Source: Mycogone perniciosa (taxonomy: Eukaryota; Ascomycota; Sordariomycetes; Hypocreales; Hypocreaceae). Taken from it: 64,000 nt of DNA. How positions within the stretch are numbered: the stretch's first letter is position 1; each line of letters begins with the position of its first letter. Under the pieces are notes generated by a model. The model was not told where the DNA came from. It searched no databases and saw only the letters and a list, made by a program, of their open reading frames with translations. Shown piece by piece: positions 1 through 11,029 of this stretch. The stretch spans positions 62,001-126,000 of the forward strand of contig JAOALB010000134.1 in the NCBI GenBank assembly GCA_025331125.1. The letters run 5' to 3'. The position numbers and the translations under genes are program-made.

Positions 1-519
1 TAATGCTATCATGTAATCATCCTAAACATATCATTAAAAGGGGAGCTTCTATTCTCTCGCCCTCTTCCTAATTGGCTTCCTTCCCAGCTATATTTAGACA
101 CGAAGAGAGACTGTATAAGCAGTCCTTTATATAGCATTTAATATTGAAAGTAAGGATGATGACCTCGTATTCTCAATACCACCTTCTAATATTATTTACG
201 AGTGGGTAAAGTTGCAGACTACGGGTCAATGCGGGATCGCCTAGTCTATATTATATATATTTATTACACTCAGTATCCCCTCTTTCTTAAACCTTCTCTT
301 CTCATTAACGACTGCCGCAACAATTATTATTCTACTTCTCTTTTAACTCAGCTATAAAAATCAGGCCATATAGGTAAGTGGTAATTAACTCTATTTAATT
401 TAACTAAAAATCTTTATCCCAATATAGAATGAATTTCTTTCTATCCTTTGATCTGTTATTAAATTCTTATTTTAATTACTCGATTGTCTTATATCTAATA
501 CTTGATATAGACTTTTGCA
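1..519. other. 5' flank of the effector gene
   Basis: AT-rich but less extreme than the DNA after 1430. I see no open reading frame or recognisable repeat in it. It holds pyrimidine-rich stretches around 290-345 and a TATA-like site at 353-360, and presumably contains the promoter and 5' untranslated region of the secreted-protein gene at 520. The moderate loss of CpA could reflect RIP leaking from the neighbouring repeat block; this is inference. Confidence 0.5.
353..360 (+). promoter_or_regulatory. possible TATA box of the effector gene
   Basis: TATAAAAA lies 160 bp upstream of the ATG at 520 and follows a pyrimidine-rich stretch. In DNA this AT-rich such a motif occurs often by chance, so position is the only support. 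Confidence 0.25.
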
Positions 520-972
520 ATGTGGCCTGGAAACGCTTTTACTTTAGCCACTATTGTGGCGAGCGCTATGGGAGCTCTGGTTCCAGCCAGTTCTGATGCT
601 CTTGGCTTAGAGAAGCGCGGAAAATGTGATAGTAGTACAGGCTGCGTCACCTATTTTGGTACCGAAGCGTGCAGCTCCGATCAACGATTGCCTAAAGCAA
701 TGAACAATCAGGTGCCTGTTGAGCCACATAACAGCTATGTGGCAAATTGTGGTGGCGGTTGCTATCGATGGCCTATGATTCGTGCTCTTTATCTTGAAAC
801 CAAGATTACCCGGGCCTTCGACGGAGGCCCCAAAACGACCTGCAGAGTTTATTCAGATAATGATTGCAGGGTTCCACTGAAAGATGTATCTAGTGGCCGG
901 AATGGTTACGCTCAATCCTGCATCAATCTAAGCCAGCCGGGCAACTCCATGAAGTGCTATATGGGCTGTTAG
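520..972 (+). CDS. small secreted cysteine-rich protein, candidate effector (150 aa)
   Basis: A single open exon, ATG to TAG, with a purine at -3 of the start. Residues 1 to about 19-25 form an uncharged, Ala-rich signal-peptide-like stretch. Lys-Arg at 32-33 is a likely Kex2-type site that would release a mature chain beginning Gly-Lys-Cys. The mature part has ten cysteines (36, 42, 51, 77, 81, 108, 116, 134, 146, 150), enough for five disulfides; the last residue is Cys. There is no membrane segment after the signal. Composition is balanced and no RIP stop codons are present, unlike everything downstream. Small size, secretion, an even cysteine count and a position at the edge of a RIP-degraded retrotransposon block are typical of plant-pathogen effectors. 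I recognise no family, and a toxin-like or antimicrobial secreted protein cannot be excluded. The gene is real with high confidence; the effector role is inference. Confidence 0.85.
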   Translation: MWPGNAFTLATIVASAMGALVPASSDALGLEKRGKCDSSTGCVTYFGTEACSSDQRLPKAMNNQVPVEPHNSYVANCGGGCYRWPMIRALYLETKITRAFDGGPKTTCRVYSDNDCRVPLKDVSSGRNGYAQSCINLSQPGNSMKCYMGC

Positions 973-1016
973 CATTCTCCTTATAACGGAGGGGAGAGAC
1001 AATCGCATAATGTTAA

Positions 1017-1154
1017 GTTGGAGATGGAACGGTTATAGGGATATCGGACGACGAATCAGATCTGGGAAAATATAGCGATTGGATTTCCGATGCCATTACA
1101 AGGCCCATCAGGGAAGGAACGGAGAAAGTGATGGATCAGATAGCACCAGTGTAA
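1017..1154 (+). pseudogene. open stretch of 45 codons cut by a solo LTR, possible exon remnant
   Basis: The frame is open from after a TAA at 1014-1016 to a TAA at 1152-1154. It has balanced composition and an acidic start (Ser-Asp-Asp-Glu-Ser-Asp) but no ATG at its beginning. The closing stop lies in the first bases of the solo LTR inserted at 1150, so the insertion would have ended the frame. Removing the LTR and one target duplication only extends it a few codons to a TAG. It could be the end of a lost gene or chance; I recognise no domain. Confidence 0.2.
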
Positions 1155-1268
1155 CAAAGCATCATACCGTTACGCCAATAGGCAAAAGAATAGGCTAATA
1201 ATCGCATTTATAGCGATTATTATAACGGTATTAACTGTATATGAGGAAAACGTGCTCGGAATGTAATA
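1150..1268 (-). repeat. solo LTR of the TRIM1 family (119 bp)
   Basis: Begins TGTAACAAAG and ends TGTAATA. It aligns without gaps to both terminal repeats of TRIM1 (41729-41847 and 42074-42192). It is flanked by ACCAG (1145-1149) and ACTAG (1269-1273), a 5-bp target duplication with one C-to-T change. This copy is hardly mutated by RIP, whereas the TRIM1 copies have lost several CA/TG sites. No internal region remains, so it arose by LTR-LTR recombination after insertion about 180 bp downstream of the effector gene. Orientation is taken from the polypurine tract of TRIM1. Confidence 0.85.
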
Positions 1269-1306
1269 ACTAGGGACAGGCATATAGGGCAGCGCAGCTA
1301 CCTAAC

Positions 1307-1410
1307 TGTTACAACCCGACCATGTCAAAGACCAGGTCACGGGGACACGGGAGAAAATCGGTTGCACCAAGCAATTATCAGGAAGTGATTACCGCGCTAA
1401 GAGTGATTAT
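1307..1410 (+). repeat. 5' end of a chromovirus-type LTR, truncated
   Basis: Starts TGTTACAACCCGAC. It resembles the first about 100 bp of the G1/G2 LTRs (shared blocks CAACCCGAC, AAAGACC and TCACGGG-like), but without RIP. After about 1410 the resemblance stops and extremely AT-rich sequence begins. The conserved 3' half of the family LTR is not visible, so this is a fragment. It marks the left edge of the degraded block. Confidence 0.6.
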
Positions 1411-2011
1411 TTGAATGCTTTAAGTTATCTTTATACTATTAATAAACATAAACTATAATTATTAATAGCTTTATTGAATAGTTAATTGTTATATAGTATA
1501 TAAGGTTGCCTATCTATATATAGAGTATAAAGCTTTGCTTTTATATGATTTATGGTTAAATTTTAATTTAGTAGTTTAAAGTTATATTAATTAATATATT
1601 ACTTAATATAGCTAGTTTACTATTAAACTAAGCTATTTAAGCGCTTTTAATTATAATAATTTAAGAGCTAGCTTTCAGGAATAGATTATTTAATTTAATT
1701 AATTAAGTAATTGCATTTAGCTATATTTAGTAATAGAAGCTAGTTATATAATTGAAATTTTGAAAATTGTTAAATTTTTTAAAATTATTATTATATAATA
1801 TATAATAGAATAGAAAGGAGAGAATATAAATAAAAAGGGAAGGAAAGGAAAAGAAAAAGAGTTTTTTTTGATTTTATATATTACTTTATAATAAAATATA
1901 TATAGTTTTATATAGTTAAATATTAATTATATAAAACTAAATTTTGTTTCTTTTTTTCTTTTAATACTTTAGCCTTTTATTAAAATTATATATAATTTAT
2001 AGTTTATTTAA

Positions 2012-2150
2012 ATTACCATGACGTTAAAAAGGTATAAAAGTATAAAGATAAATACATAAAAGTCAATTAAATATAAGATTAATTTACTTTTTCCTTTAAT
2101 ATATAGCTTTACCTATAGTTTTATAGCTAGTAAGGTATATAAAGGTAACT
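2012..2150 (+). repeat. direct repeat unit 1 (about 140 bp)
   Basis: From TTTATTTAAAT to AAAGGTAACT; matches 3165-3306 in the same orientation, with shared blocks TATAAAGATAAA, CCTTTAATATAT and TATAGCTA, though diverged at many sites. Spacing is about 1.15 kb. The two could be LTRs of a short decayed element; no TG..CA ends or target duplication can be fixed. Confidence 0.45.
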
Positions 2151-3164
2151 ATTAATTATTTTATATTAGTATTAAAACCTTTTATTATTTAAGTATTAAT
2201 AAAATTAGACATTAAATTTGATAGGCTTTTAGATAAGTATAACGTAATATATTAAAGGAAATAATTTAAACCCTTCTTTATAGCTATTTTAATATAAATT
2301 AATTATTAAAAGATTAAAAGCTTTAAAGCTTTTATTATATGATATAAGCTAGAATATATATATAAAAGTTATTATAGTTTTTAAAAATATAAAACTTTAA
2401 AGATTAATAAATTATTATTATTATATTTAACTATTAACTTGAACTTATTATTTATTTATTAATGTTTATTTTTCTTTTAAATAACTGTATTTTAATTACT
2501 TTTATTCTTATTTAAAGTTACAGCTTTTTATTGAATTTATTTACTTTAAAGAAGGCTTTTTATATACTAATTTCTGTTAATATTCTTTTTAATAAAAGTA
2601 AAAAAGGTTTTAAAATTAAAATAGTTTTAATAGTAAATAATTAATTTACTTTTTAAACAAGTTATATTATAAATATAAAAACTATAATAGAAATCCATTT
2701 TGAAGTTATTAATTAAATGTTTAAACTAATATTTTATATATAAAAAGGAATTTTAATTTTTATATTTAGTATATAAAAAATAAATAATAAATATATTTTA
2801 AAAGAGAATATTTAAATATTCTCTTTTATAAGGAGATCTTTTTTTACTTTTAAAAATTAAAGCTTTATTTTTAATAATTAATTTATTATATATTATTAAT
2901 TTAAATTAACTTTATAAACATAAGTTAAATCAATATCTAATACTTAATTTAAATAATATAGAAATGTATTTATATTATTCTTTATTTAAAAACCATATTT
3001 AGTAATAATATATTACGTATTAAAATATATTTTATTTAGATTTTGCAAATAATAAATATAATAATTTTATTAAATATTATAAAGTAATTTATTAAAGGTA
3101 ACTAATATATTTAATACATTTATAGTCTTGTTTACTACTTTAATTAAAAAAGGCTCATTATTTA

Positions 3165-3306
3165 TTTAAATAACTATTAAATTAAAAAAGTATAAAACTA
3201 TAAAGATAAAATAAAAAGATTTAGTTTAATAAAAACTAACCTGTATTCTCCTTTAATATATTACTTTACTTATAATTCTATAGCTATAAAGGTATAAAAA
3301 GGTAAC
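3165..3306 (+). repeat. direct repeat unit 2 (about 140 bp)
   Basis: Partner of 2012-2150, ending in the same AAAGGTAACT block. The copies are collinear apart from small indels; differences are largely transitions. Confidence 0.45.
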
Positions 3307-4596
3307 TGTTTATTGCTTTTAGCTATAGATATTATAATTAAATGATTTGCAGTATTTTTTAGTCCCTATATTACTTAACTATCGCCTTATAGTTCTATTA
3401 AAAGCGCAGGAACTGCGCTTTATTTAAGTTATTGTTAGTATATATATATATATAAAGTGCTAATTCCCCCTTAATAAAGTAATTTTATAGATTCTTTATT
3501 TATATTAAACTATTAAATAAAGTTTTAAATTATTTTCCTTTTCATTAAAATTATTGAAGGTGAATTCTTTAAAATAACCTTTCTATCATTTAAAAAGTTA
3601 TATATTTTTATTATATTTCTTGTTTTATAATAAATAAATAACTATATTATCAGTAATTCTCAAAATTTAAGAATAGTTAATTTATATTAAGATTATTATT
3701 TGAACTTTTATAGAAAGTTATATTAATACTATAAATAATCTTTTATAAAAACCTTAATATTCAAGAAAATAAAAAGATTAAATTAATTAATTTATTAAAA
3801 CTATATTAAAATTATATTGGAAATACTTTTAAGAATTAGATAATTTAAACTTTTAAAAGTTAAAAATAACTAAAGGATTTATAAAATTTCATAATTTATT
3901 AAAAACATAAAACCTTTTATTATAAACCTTGAGATTAATCTTTTAATTATATAAAATAGATATAAAGATAGGGTTATAATAGTTAGGTAAATATAATAAA
4001 GTAACAGTATATTAAGACTGTAATTTAAGGAAGAAAGGGGAGAAGATTAGACTTTGCTTATATACGATATTAATAGTACTTTTAAGGTAAAGGCTAAGGG
4101 ATTTATATATAATGTACTCTTAACCAGGTATATATCCTTTAAAGCTATACTAGGATCTTTATTATAAGTCTTTCCTATTATAATATAATAATAAATATTA
4201 TATTATTAAAAAGTAAATACATTTATTTAATTATATTATATTAATAAAAATATAAAATTTATAATGTCTCAAATATAAAAATATCATTATTATATAAGTC
4301 TATTTATAATATAATTAAATAGAATATAGTTAAAGAATTTTAAATAATATATAAATATTCTATTTAATTTTAATAATAACATTTATATTATTTTTGCATT
4401 TAAATAAAATAAGTTCTTTAAAATAAATTAAATTAAGTATAATAATATTTTCTTTATGAAAAAGGCTATTTATATATTTATAAATTAATAATATATTATT
4501 CATTTAAGAATTAAAGAAATACTTTTATAAAGTTATATTATTAAACCTTTTATAAAACCTTTCTAAATATATTATAAAACATATAAATTAAATAAA

Positions 4597-4870
4597 TATA
4601 ATAGAGTGCAGTATAGCTATATAGGGTATAGAGAAAATAGGAATAAAGCTTAATGTTATTAAAGAATATACTATAATAACCTCGCTATATATATAGATAG
4701 TTAAGATAAAGGAAAAGGTAAAATATATATATTATAAGCGCCTATATAGTTTAATATATTGCTTATACAGTATATATATTAACTTATATTTACTGTATAA
4801 ATAGATATAAACTCCTTAACGCTTAGTAAATGCTAATAAGCAGTAAATCTTAAGCTTACTTAACTAAATA
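4597..4870 (-). repeat. C0 3' LTR (274 bp)
   Basis: Aligns to 38588-38857 over its whole length, including the block AAGCGCCTATATAGTTTAAT and the Cys-free palindromic stretch around TATATA. Differences are mostly C/T and G/A. The polypurine tract (minus strand, 4871-4884) borders its right edge. Confidence 0.8.
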
Positions 4871-5064
4871 TACCCCCTAATTAATAAAGCTATTTTTAAG
4901 ACTTTATTAACTACTATCCTAGTTTATCTTTAATATTATAATTATCTAGCTGCACTTCTAAAGCCTTTATTATTTAATTAAAAGCTCCTTTATTATAAAT
5001 ATATATCGATATTGTATTATAAAGGTAAAAGGGATATAAATACTATAACTATTATTAATTTATA

Positions 5065-5931
5065 TATTAAAATAATAAGGTTATACTAAACCTTATTTAT
5101 ATATAGCTTCTAGGAAGCTATATACAATATGGTAATAAAGAAACGACTAAAAGTCTAATTAGGTTAATAATAAATAAACAATTAAATTATAAACGATTTA
5201 ATAGTTAAAAGCTATAGAATATTTAGTGTATATATAGCTAGTATAGAAGTAATTGTATAAACAATAGCTTTATCCTTAATAATAGTCCTTTAACGAGATA
5301 ATAGGAGTATAGCGGCAGAATTAAGTTTATAGCTTTATTTTTATTTTCTGCAAAATTCATTTATATAGGAAATCGGCTAAATCGACTTACAGCTATATAA
5401 ACAAGAAACTATCTTAGTTAGATTTCTTACAATAGCTATTATAGCTATTATATTAAGTTTAAGGTAGGCGGGGTAACTGGCCCTAGTTTAATTGTCATTG
5501 TTAAAATAATAAGGTTATACTGAACCTCATTTATATGTGGGTTCTAGGAAGCTGCACACAACACAGCAATAAGGAAACGACTAAGAGTTTAATTAGGCTA
5601 ATGATAGATAAATAATTCAATTGTAAATAATTTAATAGCTAGAAGCTATAGAATATCTAGTGTATATACAGCCAGTGTAGAAGTGATTGTATAAATAATA
5701 GCTTTGTCTTTTATAATAGTCCTCTAACCTAATAATAAATATATAGTAGCAGAATTAGGTTTATAGCTGTATTCCTATTTTCCGCGAAATTTATTTATAT
5801 ATAAAATCAGTTAAATCAACTCACAGCTATATAAACAGGAAACTATTTTAATTAGATTTTTCACAATAGCTATTATAGCTACTATATTAAATTTAAGGTA
5901 GGCAGGGTAGCTGGTCCTAGCTTAATTATTA
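5065..5931. repeat. 434-bp tandem duplication inside the C1 LTR
   Basis: 5065-5497 and 5499-5931 are equal in length and collinear from TATTAAAATAATAAGG / TGTTAAAATAATAAGG to the TTAATTGTCA / TTAATTATTA end, one base apart. The partner LTR at 24616 has a single unit, so the duplication is specific to the left LTR. Both units are RIP-mutated at different sites. Confidence 0.75.
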
Positions 5932-6077
5932 TTATTAAAAATAATAGAAATTTCCTAACTTACACCAAAGTTCCTCCAGAACTCGGTCCTAGTATCAGGC
6001 CTAATTCCGGGTCTAGCCAGAATAGGAAGGTTACCTAAATACACTGAAATCCTTACTTTTTAGCCCTCCTTTTCACA
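5065..6077 (-). repeat. C1 left (3') LTR with internal duplication
   Basis: Reads 5065-5498, then 5499-6077. The second part is the complete LTR of about 579 bp; the first repeats its left 433 bp. The right part (about 5955-6077) includes the blocks AAGTTCCTCC, GAACTCGGTCCTAG and TTTTTAGCCCTCC that recur at 32441-32564 and, inverted, at 52561-52660. Confidence 0.75.
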
Positions 6078-8640
6078 CTGTTATTTAAATTTTAAAGAAT
6101 AGTAAAGTCAGAAATTAAAGCATTATATCCTAGTTTATTTCCTAAAGCTTATAAGGCTTATTGCTATTCTTTAAAGGACTATTTCAGACTATAAAGAGCT
6201 TTCTATAACTAAATAACGTAATCTATATTAAGGTTATAACTTAGCTTTTTAAAAATAAATTTAATTTTAAAGGAAACTTAACTACTATAATCTTTAAACC
6301 CTTTAAAAAAGTTAAAGAAAATAGTCTCTTTAAATATCCCATTAAAGAATATATTAATAAAGTCGATTTATTTAATTTCCTAGTTATAGATAATAGTTAA
6401 GGCTAATAAAAGCTGGCAGGTAAAAAGAATAGCTATTAAGGCAAACATTTAATTAAAATCTATTCCTTTTAATTATTAAAAACCTTTAGCAACTAGCCTA
6501 GCTTTAAATTCTACTATTTTATTATTTTAGGCTTTCTTAGTCTTTAAAACTAATCGACTAGTAATAAGGTTCATGCCTTTAAAAATACAATTACACTTAA
6601 TAAAAATAAAAGTATATTATTTAACTAGGTAGTTAAATTCGCTTTAAATTACTTTTAGCCACTTAATTTTATTAAGATTATAAAGTATTTACTTAGGTAT
6701 TAATAAATCTTATACTATAGTAAGTAAAAAGGCTAGCTTTTTAATGCTATTATAAAGAAAATAGGATATATTAAGATTTATAAGATCCTTTATAACTGCA
6801 AAGTCTTATATAATTAATATCGAAATAAAGGGCATAGTAGTAGGTACTCCTTTTAAAATAAAGTTAAAAAGTAAAGGATTAATATTTTAAAAGCTAGGAA
6901 TTATTTAATTTATAAAGTTTAACTTTATTTCTCCCTTTAATTCTTTATTACTTTATCCTATAATAGGCTTTAGGATTTAAAGCTTAAAAACTTTATCTTT
7001 ATATAGCTTTATAGTTAACAATATAAAGACTATATATTTAATTAAAATATAAATAAGGTTAGTATTACTACCTAAAACTGCTAGTAGTCTCCCAGTTTTA
7101 ATCTTAAAGGCTAATTTATACCCTTTAGCCCTTTATTCTTATAGAATAAATACTTTACAATAAAGGCTAATAATCCTATATCTTTGCAAATTAGGTTTAT
7201 AGTCCTTATAAAAGTCTAGGTCTTTATATAACTTTTAATAAAGGGTAAAGTCCCTATTAATAATAGCTATCTAGTTAACTAATTTAAAAACTATAGTAAT
7301 AATAAAATTCTAAGAATATAATAGCAGGTTAACAGCTATAATAATAGCCTATAGCCTATTTAATAAGGCTTTAATAAAGGATTCTATTAAACTATTATAT
7401 TTATAAATATAAAGGCTGCTATAGGAATATATAATTCCTAAAAAAAAGAACTAGGTCTAAAGTTTTTAATTAATTTCCTTTCTACTATTATAATAGAATT
7501 CCTTAAAATACCGGTTATACTATATTTTTAGGCTATTTATAAAGCCTTATATAATAGCTAAAAGGGTAAATCTACTATAATCTCTTAAAAGGAATAGCCC
7601 CCTATATATTAATTCTTTATCGATTATTTAAAGATTAATAGGGGCTTTATTATAAGGTATTAGCTTTATAAAGAAAGTATTAGCTTCTTAATAATTTAAA
7701 GAGGCTAGTGGATTAGGAATTAGCTTTAAATTAAGCCTTTTGATAGCTTTTCCTTTATTATACATTAAATAATAAAATTCAGTCTCTTTAATAGAATTGA
7801 AATTAAAAATCCTAATAGTTATTTTAATAGTCTTTTTTAATAAGCTTAAATTAATTTACGCTAGTCTTTTATACTATAAAAAGGCTAGCTTTAGCAGCTT
7901 ATAGCTAAAACTAGTAATAATCTCTCTTTTTAGTTTAAATAGTTTCGTAACTTTTAAATTTTCAGTAATAAAGGATTCTCTATATATAAGGCTTCTCCTT
8001 TATAAAGGTATCCTTTATAGGCTTATTCCCCATTATTTCTTTAAGTAATAAAGGTATATAAAGCCCCTCTTCCTCTACTTAACCTAAGGTTTTAAAAAGT
8101 TTAAAAAGGTCCATTCCTTTAAGATTATTTTTCTTTATAAGCCTAAAATTAAATCTACTAACTTATTTTTTCAAAGCTATTACTTTTAAAATAGCATATA
8201 TTCCTAAGCCTTTTCTTTACTAATAGCAGGAACTTAAACCTATATAAAGCTAAAAGCTCTATAGTTATTTATACAAATATATAGTATATTATATCCTTTA
8301 ATTATAAAGAAAAAACTATATTTTAAAGGATTTAATAGCCCTGTTAGCTATATAGTTTTTATAAAAAGAGTATTATACTATATATATCCTTTAACTTAAT
8401 AATACCTTAAACCACTTATAAAGTTTATATTTAACTATAGGTAATAAAATGTATTTAATATTTTTATCTTTTTAAAGTTATTAAAAGTGGCTATATTTAT
8501 TCCATTAAAGGTAATAAAGCCCCTATTAATATAAATAATACCTAGGTCCCTATTATTAACTTTATAGTCTATAAACTATTTCCTAGAATTAACTATATAA
8601 ACTATAAATCTAGTATTATATAGTAGACTATCTTAACTAG
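6078..8640 (-). pseudogene. C1 Copia pol remnant: protease, integrase, partial RT
   Basis: Read on the minus strand with many TAA/TAG. At about 8640-8400, motifs of a Copia protease region are visible (Asn-Ser-Arg-Lys-Trp-Phe-like 'NNR' segment, later LNINFIS, as in the usual NLISV). At 7440-7070 the integrase C-terminal core shows ESFIKALLNRLQAI, INRDFTLYQKLY and KVFI, the equivalents of 'ERANRTLL', 'NRTPTKAL' and 'RVFGC'. At 6665-6190 the RT starts with FKARLVAKGF, the hallmark of Copia RT, followed by a GIDF block and an FFNG block (normally FLNG). The frame ends at 6078 against the LTR, before the YVDD box, so RT is incomplete and RNase H absent. The order PR-IN-RT establishes Ty1/Copia. 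It has no function. Confidence 0.8.
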
Positions 8641-10167
8641 AAAGTCCAAAGGATTTAGGTTTTTTAAAAGGTTTAAAAGGCTTAGAAGGATGAAAGGACT
8701 TTTTTCTTTTTTCACTGTTTAGGGTATATTAAAGATTTTAATTACTATCTAAACTATTAATAAATTAAGTAAAGAATTTTTTAATAGCTCTTTTAAGCTA
8801 TGGTCTTTAATAGCTAGATAATATATACTAGTAAAAACTATATCCTCTTTAGCTTTTTTCTAGGTATTATTTTAATTCTTTTAATTTCCTTTCCTTTTAT
8901 AGGAATTAAAAGCTAGCTTTTAACCTTTAAATCTAAAAGGTACCAGTTAATATTTAAAGGGTTTAAGAGGCATTAACGCTTTATTAACCTTATATATAGT
9001 AAAAGATAAATTCCTAGTCTCTTTTAATATATCTACTATAAAAAACTAAATATTAAAACCTTTAATTAATTGCTTAATAGCTCTGCTAAATCTAATAGTT
9101 CCTTTAATTCTATTAACCTCTTAAAGGTAAACTTTGTCTAGGGAATTTTAATATTAATTTACTTAATTTAATATATTAATATTAACCTTTATAATAGCTA
9201 ACTTAGCTAATAAATTATTAAAATTAATATTAAATTTAGGTAAAGATCCTTTATAACTACTATAATCTGGTAAATAAAATTGTTTATAAAGGGAATCGCT
9301 GTATAGAGTATTAAAGTAATTATATTATGTCTTTAATACTAGAAATACTTTTTATAAGCTTTAAATCTAAGTAATTAATATAGCGGGAATAGCTATTAAG
9401 CTATCCTTAATTAATATAAATAATAAGGCCTATTTTAAATTAAATAAAGAATTAGTAACTATAGGATTTTCTATAAAGGTATAGTAATTTATAGCCTTTA
9501 ATATAATACTTAAAGGCTATTTCTATTAATTAAAGTTATTAAGACCTACTAGCTTATAACCTTCTAGAAAGCTATAAACCTTTTTAATGCCTTTTGAATA
9601 AAGTTATTATTTAAAGTTAAAATAATAGTTTATGGTTAAATAATTAATAAAAATGAAACTTAAATAAGTATAGGAATAGGGGTAGGAGCTTATATTAGTA
9701 TTGAAATAAGGGCTATAAGATTAACCTCTATTAGACTTATAGTTTATTAAGGTTAATGACCTGAAATAGCAGCACCTAGGCTAGCTAGGGTATTAAATAG
9801 CTAAGTTATAGTATTATTCTAACTCTTTAACTATGCCTTTACTGTTTTAATAAAAGCCTTTTATGCTTAAAGCTTTTATTTTATATTCTGCACCTAAATA
9901 AATAAATCCCTTTACTGCTAAAGAGAGCTATTACGCTTAATTAAAGAAATAAGGCTGCTAAAAGCCTTAATAAATTAATTTATATAGACCTATATCCTAT
10001 AAAAATAGGGAATATACTATATAGTATATAGAGGTAGTAATATAAATAGTATTACTATAACTGCAATAGTATTTGCAGTAAAAGCTTAAGAATAGCTTTA
10101 AATAGCCAAAAATCCTGAAAAGTACTGAAATAAGTATTAGGGTAAGTATTATAAAAACCTGCTGTAA
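8641..10167 (-). pseudogene. C1 gag region, degraded
   Basis: Between the protease remnant and the 5' end of C1. Minus-strand reading gives lysine-rich segments near 8900-8650 (KRKKSFHPSKPFKPFKK type), plausible for the nucleocapsid end of a Gag. No intact Cys-X2-Cys-X4-His-X4-Cys knuckle is visible, and the start codon cannot be located. The assignment rests on position. Confidence 0.4.
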
Positions 10168-10554
10168 TGTGACAACCCAACTATATTAAAGACCTAGTTA
10201 TAGGATCGCGGCAGAATATTGGAACCTTTAACTAATTACTATTAGATTGCGGCTATAAGTGTAATATTTTAAAAGGGATTACTATATAAAACTATAATCC
10301 TAGATTATTAGGATTACTATAATTTGAATAATTTAAATATATTTATTATATATCTCCTTTATATAAAATTAAATAAATTATAATTATTTAATATAATTAT
10401 TTAAACTGTTATTAATAAATTGCATTTACTAAAACTATTTATTTTATAAGATTATAACTATATTACTGTATTTAATATTTATCTTTAACCTCTTTATTAA
10501 TATAAACCCTATAAACTTTAATTTAACTATCAAAAATTAACCTGGATTATTATA
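10168..10554 (+). repeat. G1 5' LTR (387 bp)
   Basis: Starts TGTGACAACCC and ends GGATTATTATA. It aligns to 24135-24522 and to the G2 LTRs. It contains ATATCTCCTTTATATA (TATA region) and GTTATTAATA, which is complementary to the first internal bases TATTAATAAC after 10554. Confidence 0.85.
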
Positions 10555-11029
10555 TATTAATAACCTTTGTGTAAAAAGGTATCAAAAATCTTAAATAATA
10601 CTGTAAATATATCCGCTATAGTATACTTTTTTAATAATCTTAATACTTGACCTTTTATTTTACCTCTTTATTAAAGGGAATATAATAATAGAAATAATAA
10701 TATAAATAAAAGTAAAAATTGAAATAACGTTAATAAAATAAAATAACTATATTTTTATATAGAAGATGCCTTTTAATATATAAAGGTTAACTATATAAAA
10801 TAAAAATAATACTATTAGTATTTAATTATTAAAAATATTGAATTTAATTAAATAATTTACTAATAGTAGATAATTATTATAAACTTATAAAATTAAATAT
10901 TGCCTATACCTGCTTTAAATTATATATTAAATGATAAAAGGAATTAACCTTTAAAGGATTTAAAAGAATTGCTTAAAATATAGCCTTTTAAGCCTTTTAA
11001 TTAAAATATTATAATACTTTAGTCATTTT

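Larger units (their letters stand above)
1411..4596. other. heavily RIP-degraded DNA, no gene recognised
   Basis: More than 3 kb of A/T-dominated sequence with stop codons in all frames and almost no CpA or TpG. I could not recognise reverse transcriptase, integrase or transposase remnants on either strand. It contains a pair of about 140-bp direct repeats (2012-2150 and 3165-3306). C0 inserted at 4597 has its partner flank at 38858, so this region continues in 38863-39648. It is probably an older, unidentified repeat. Confidence 0.6.

Noticed and set aside
1430..4596. CRISPR-like or satellite array in the AT-rich block
   Set aside because: Short similar words are due to the two-letter composition; only one pair of longer repeats is present.
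4597..5931. The two 433-bp units as two separate solo LTRs
   Set aside because: The full LTR is about 580 bp with ends TGTTAAAA/TTTTAACA; the extra unit lacks the remaining 150 bp and its own target duplication.
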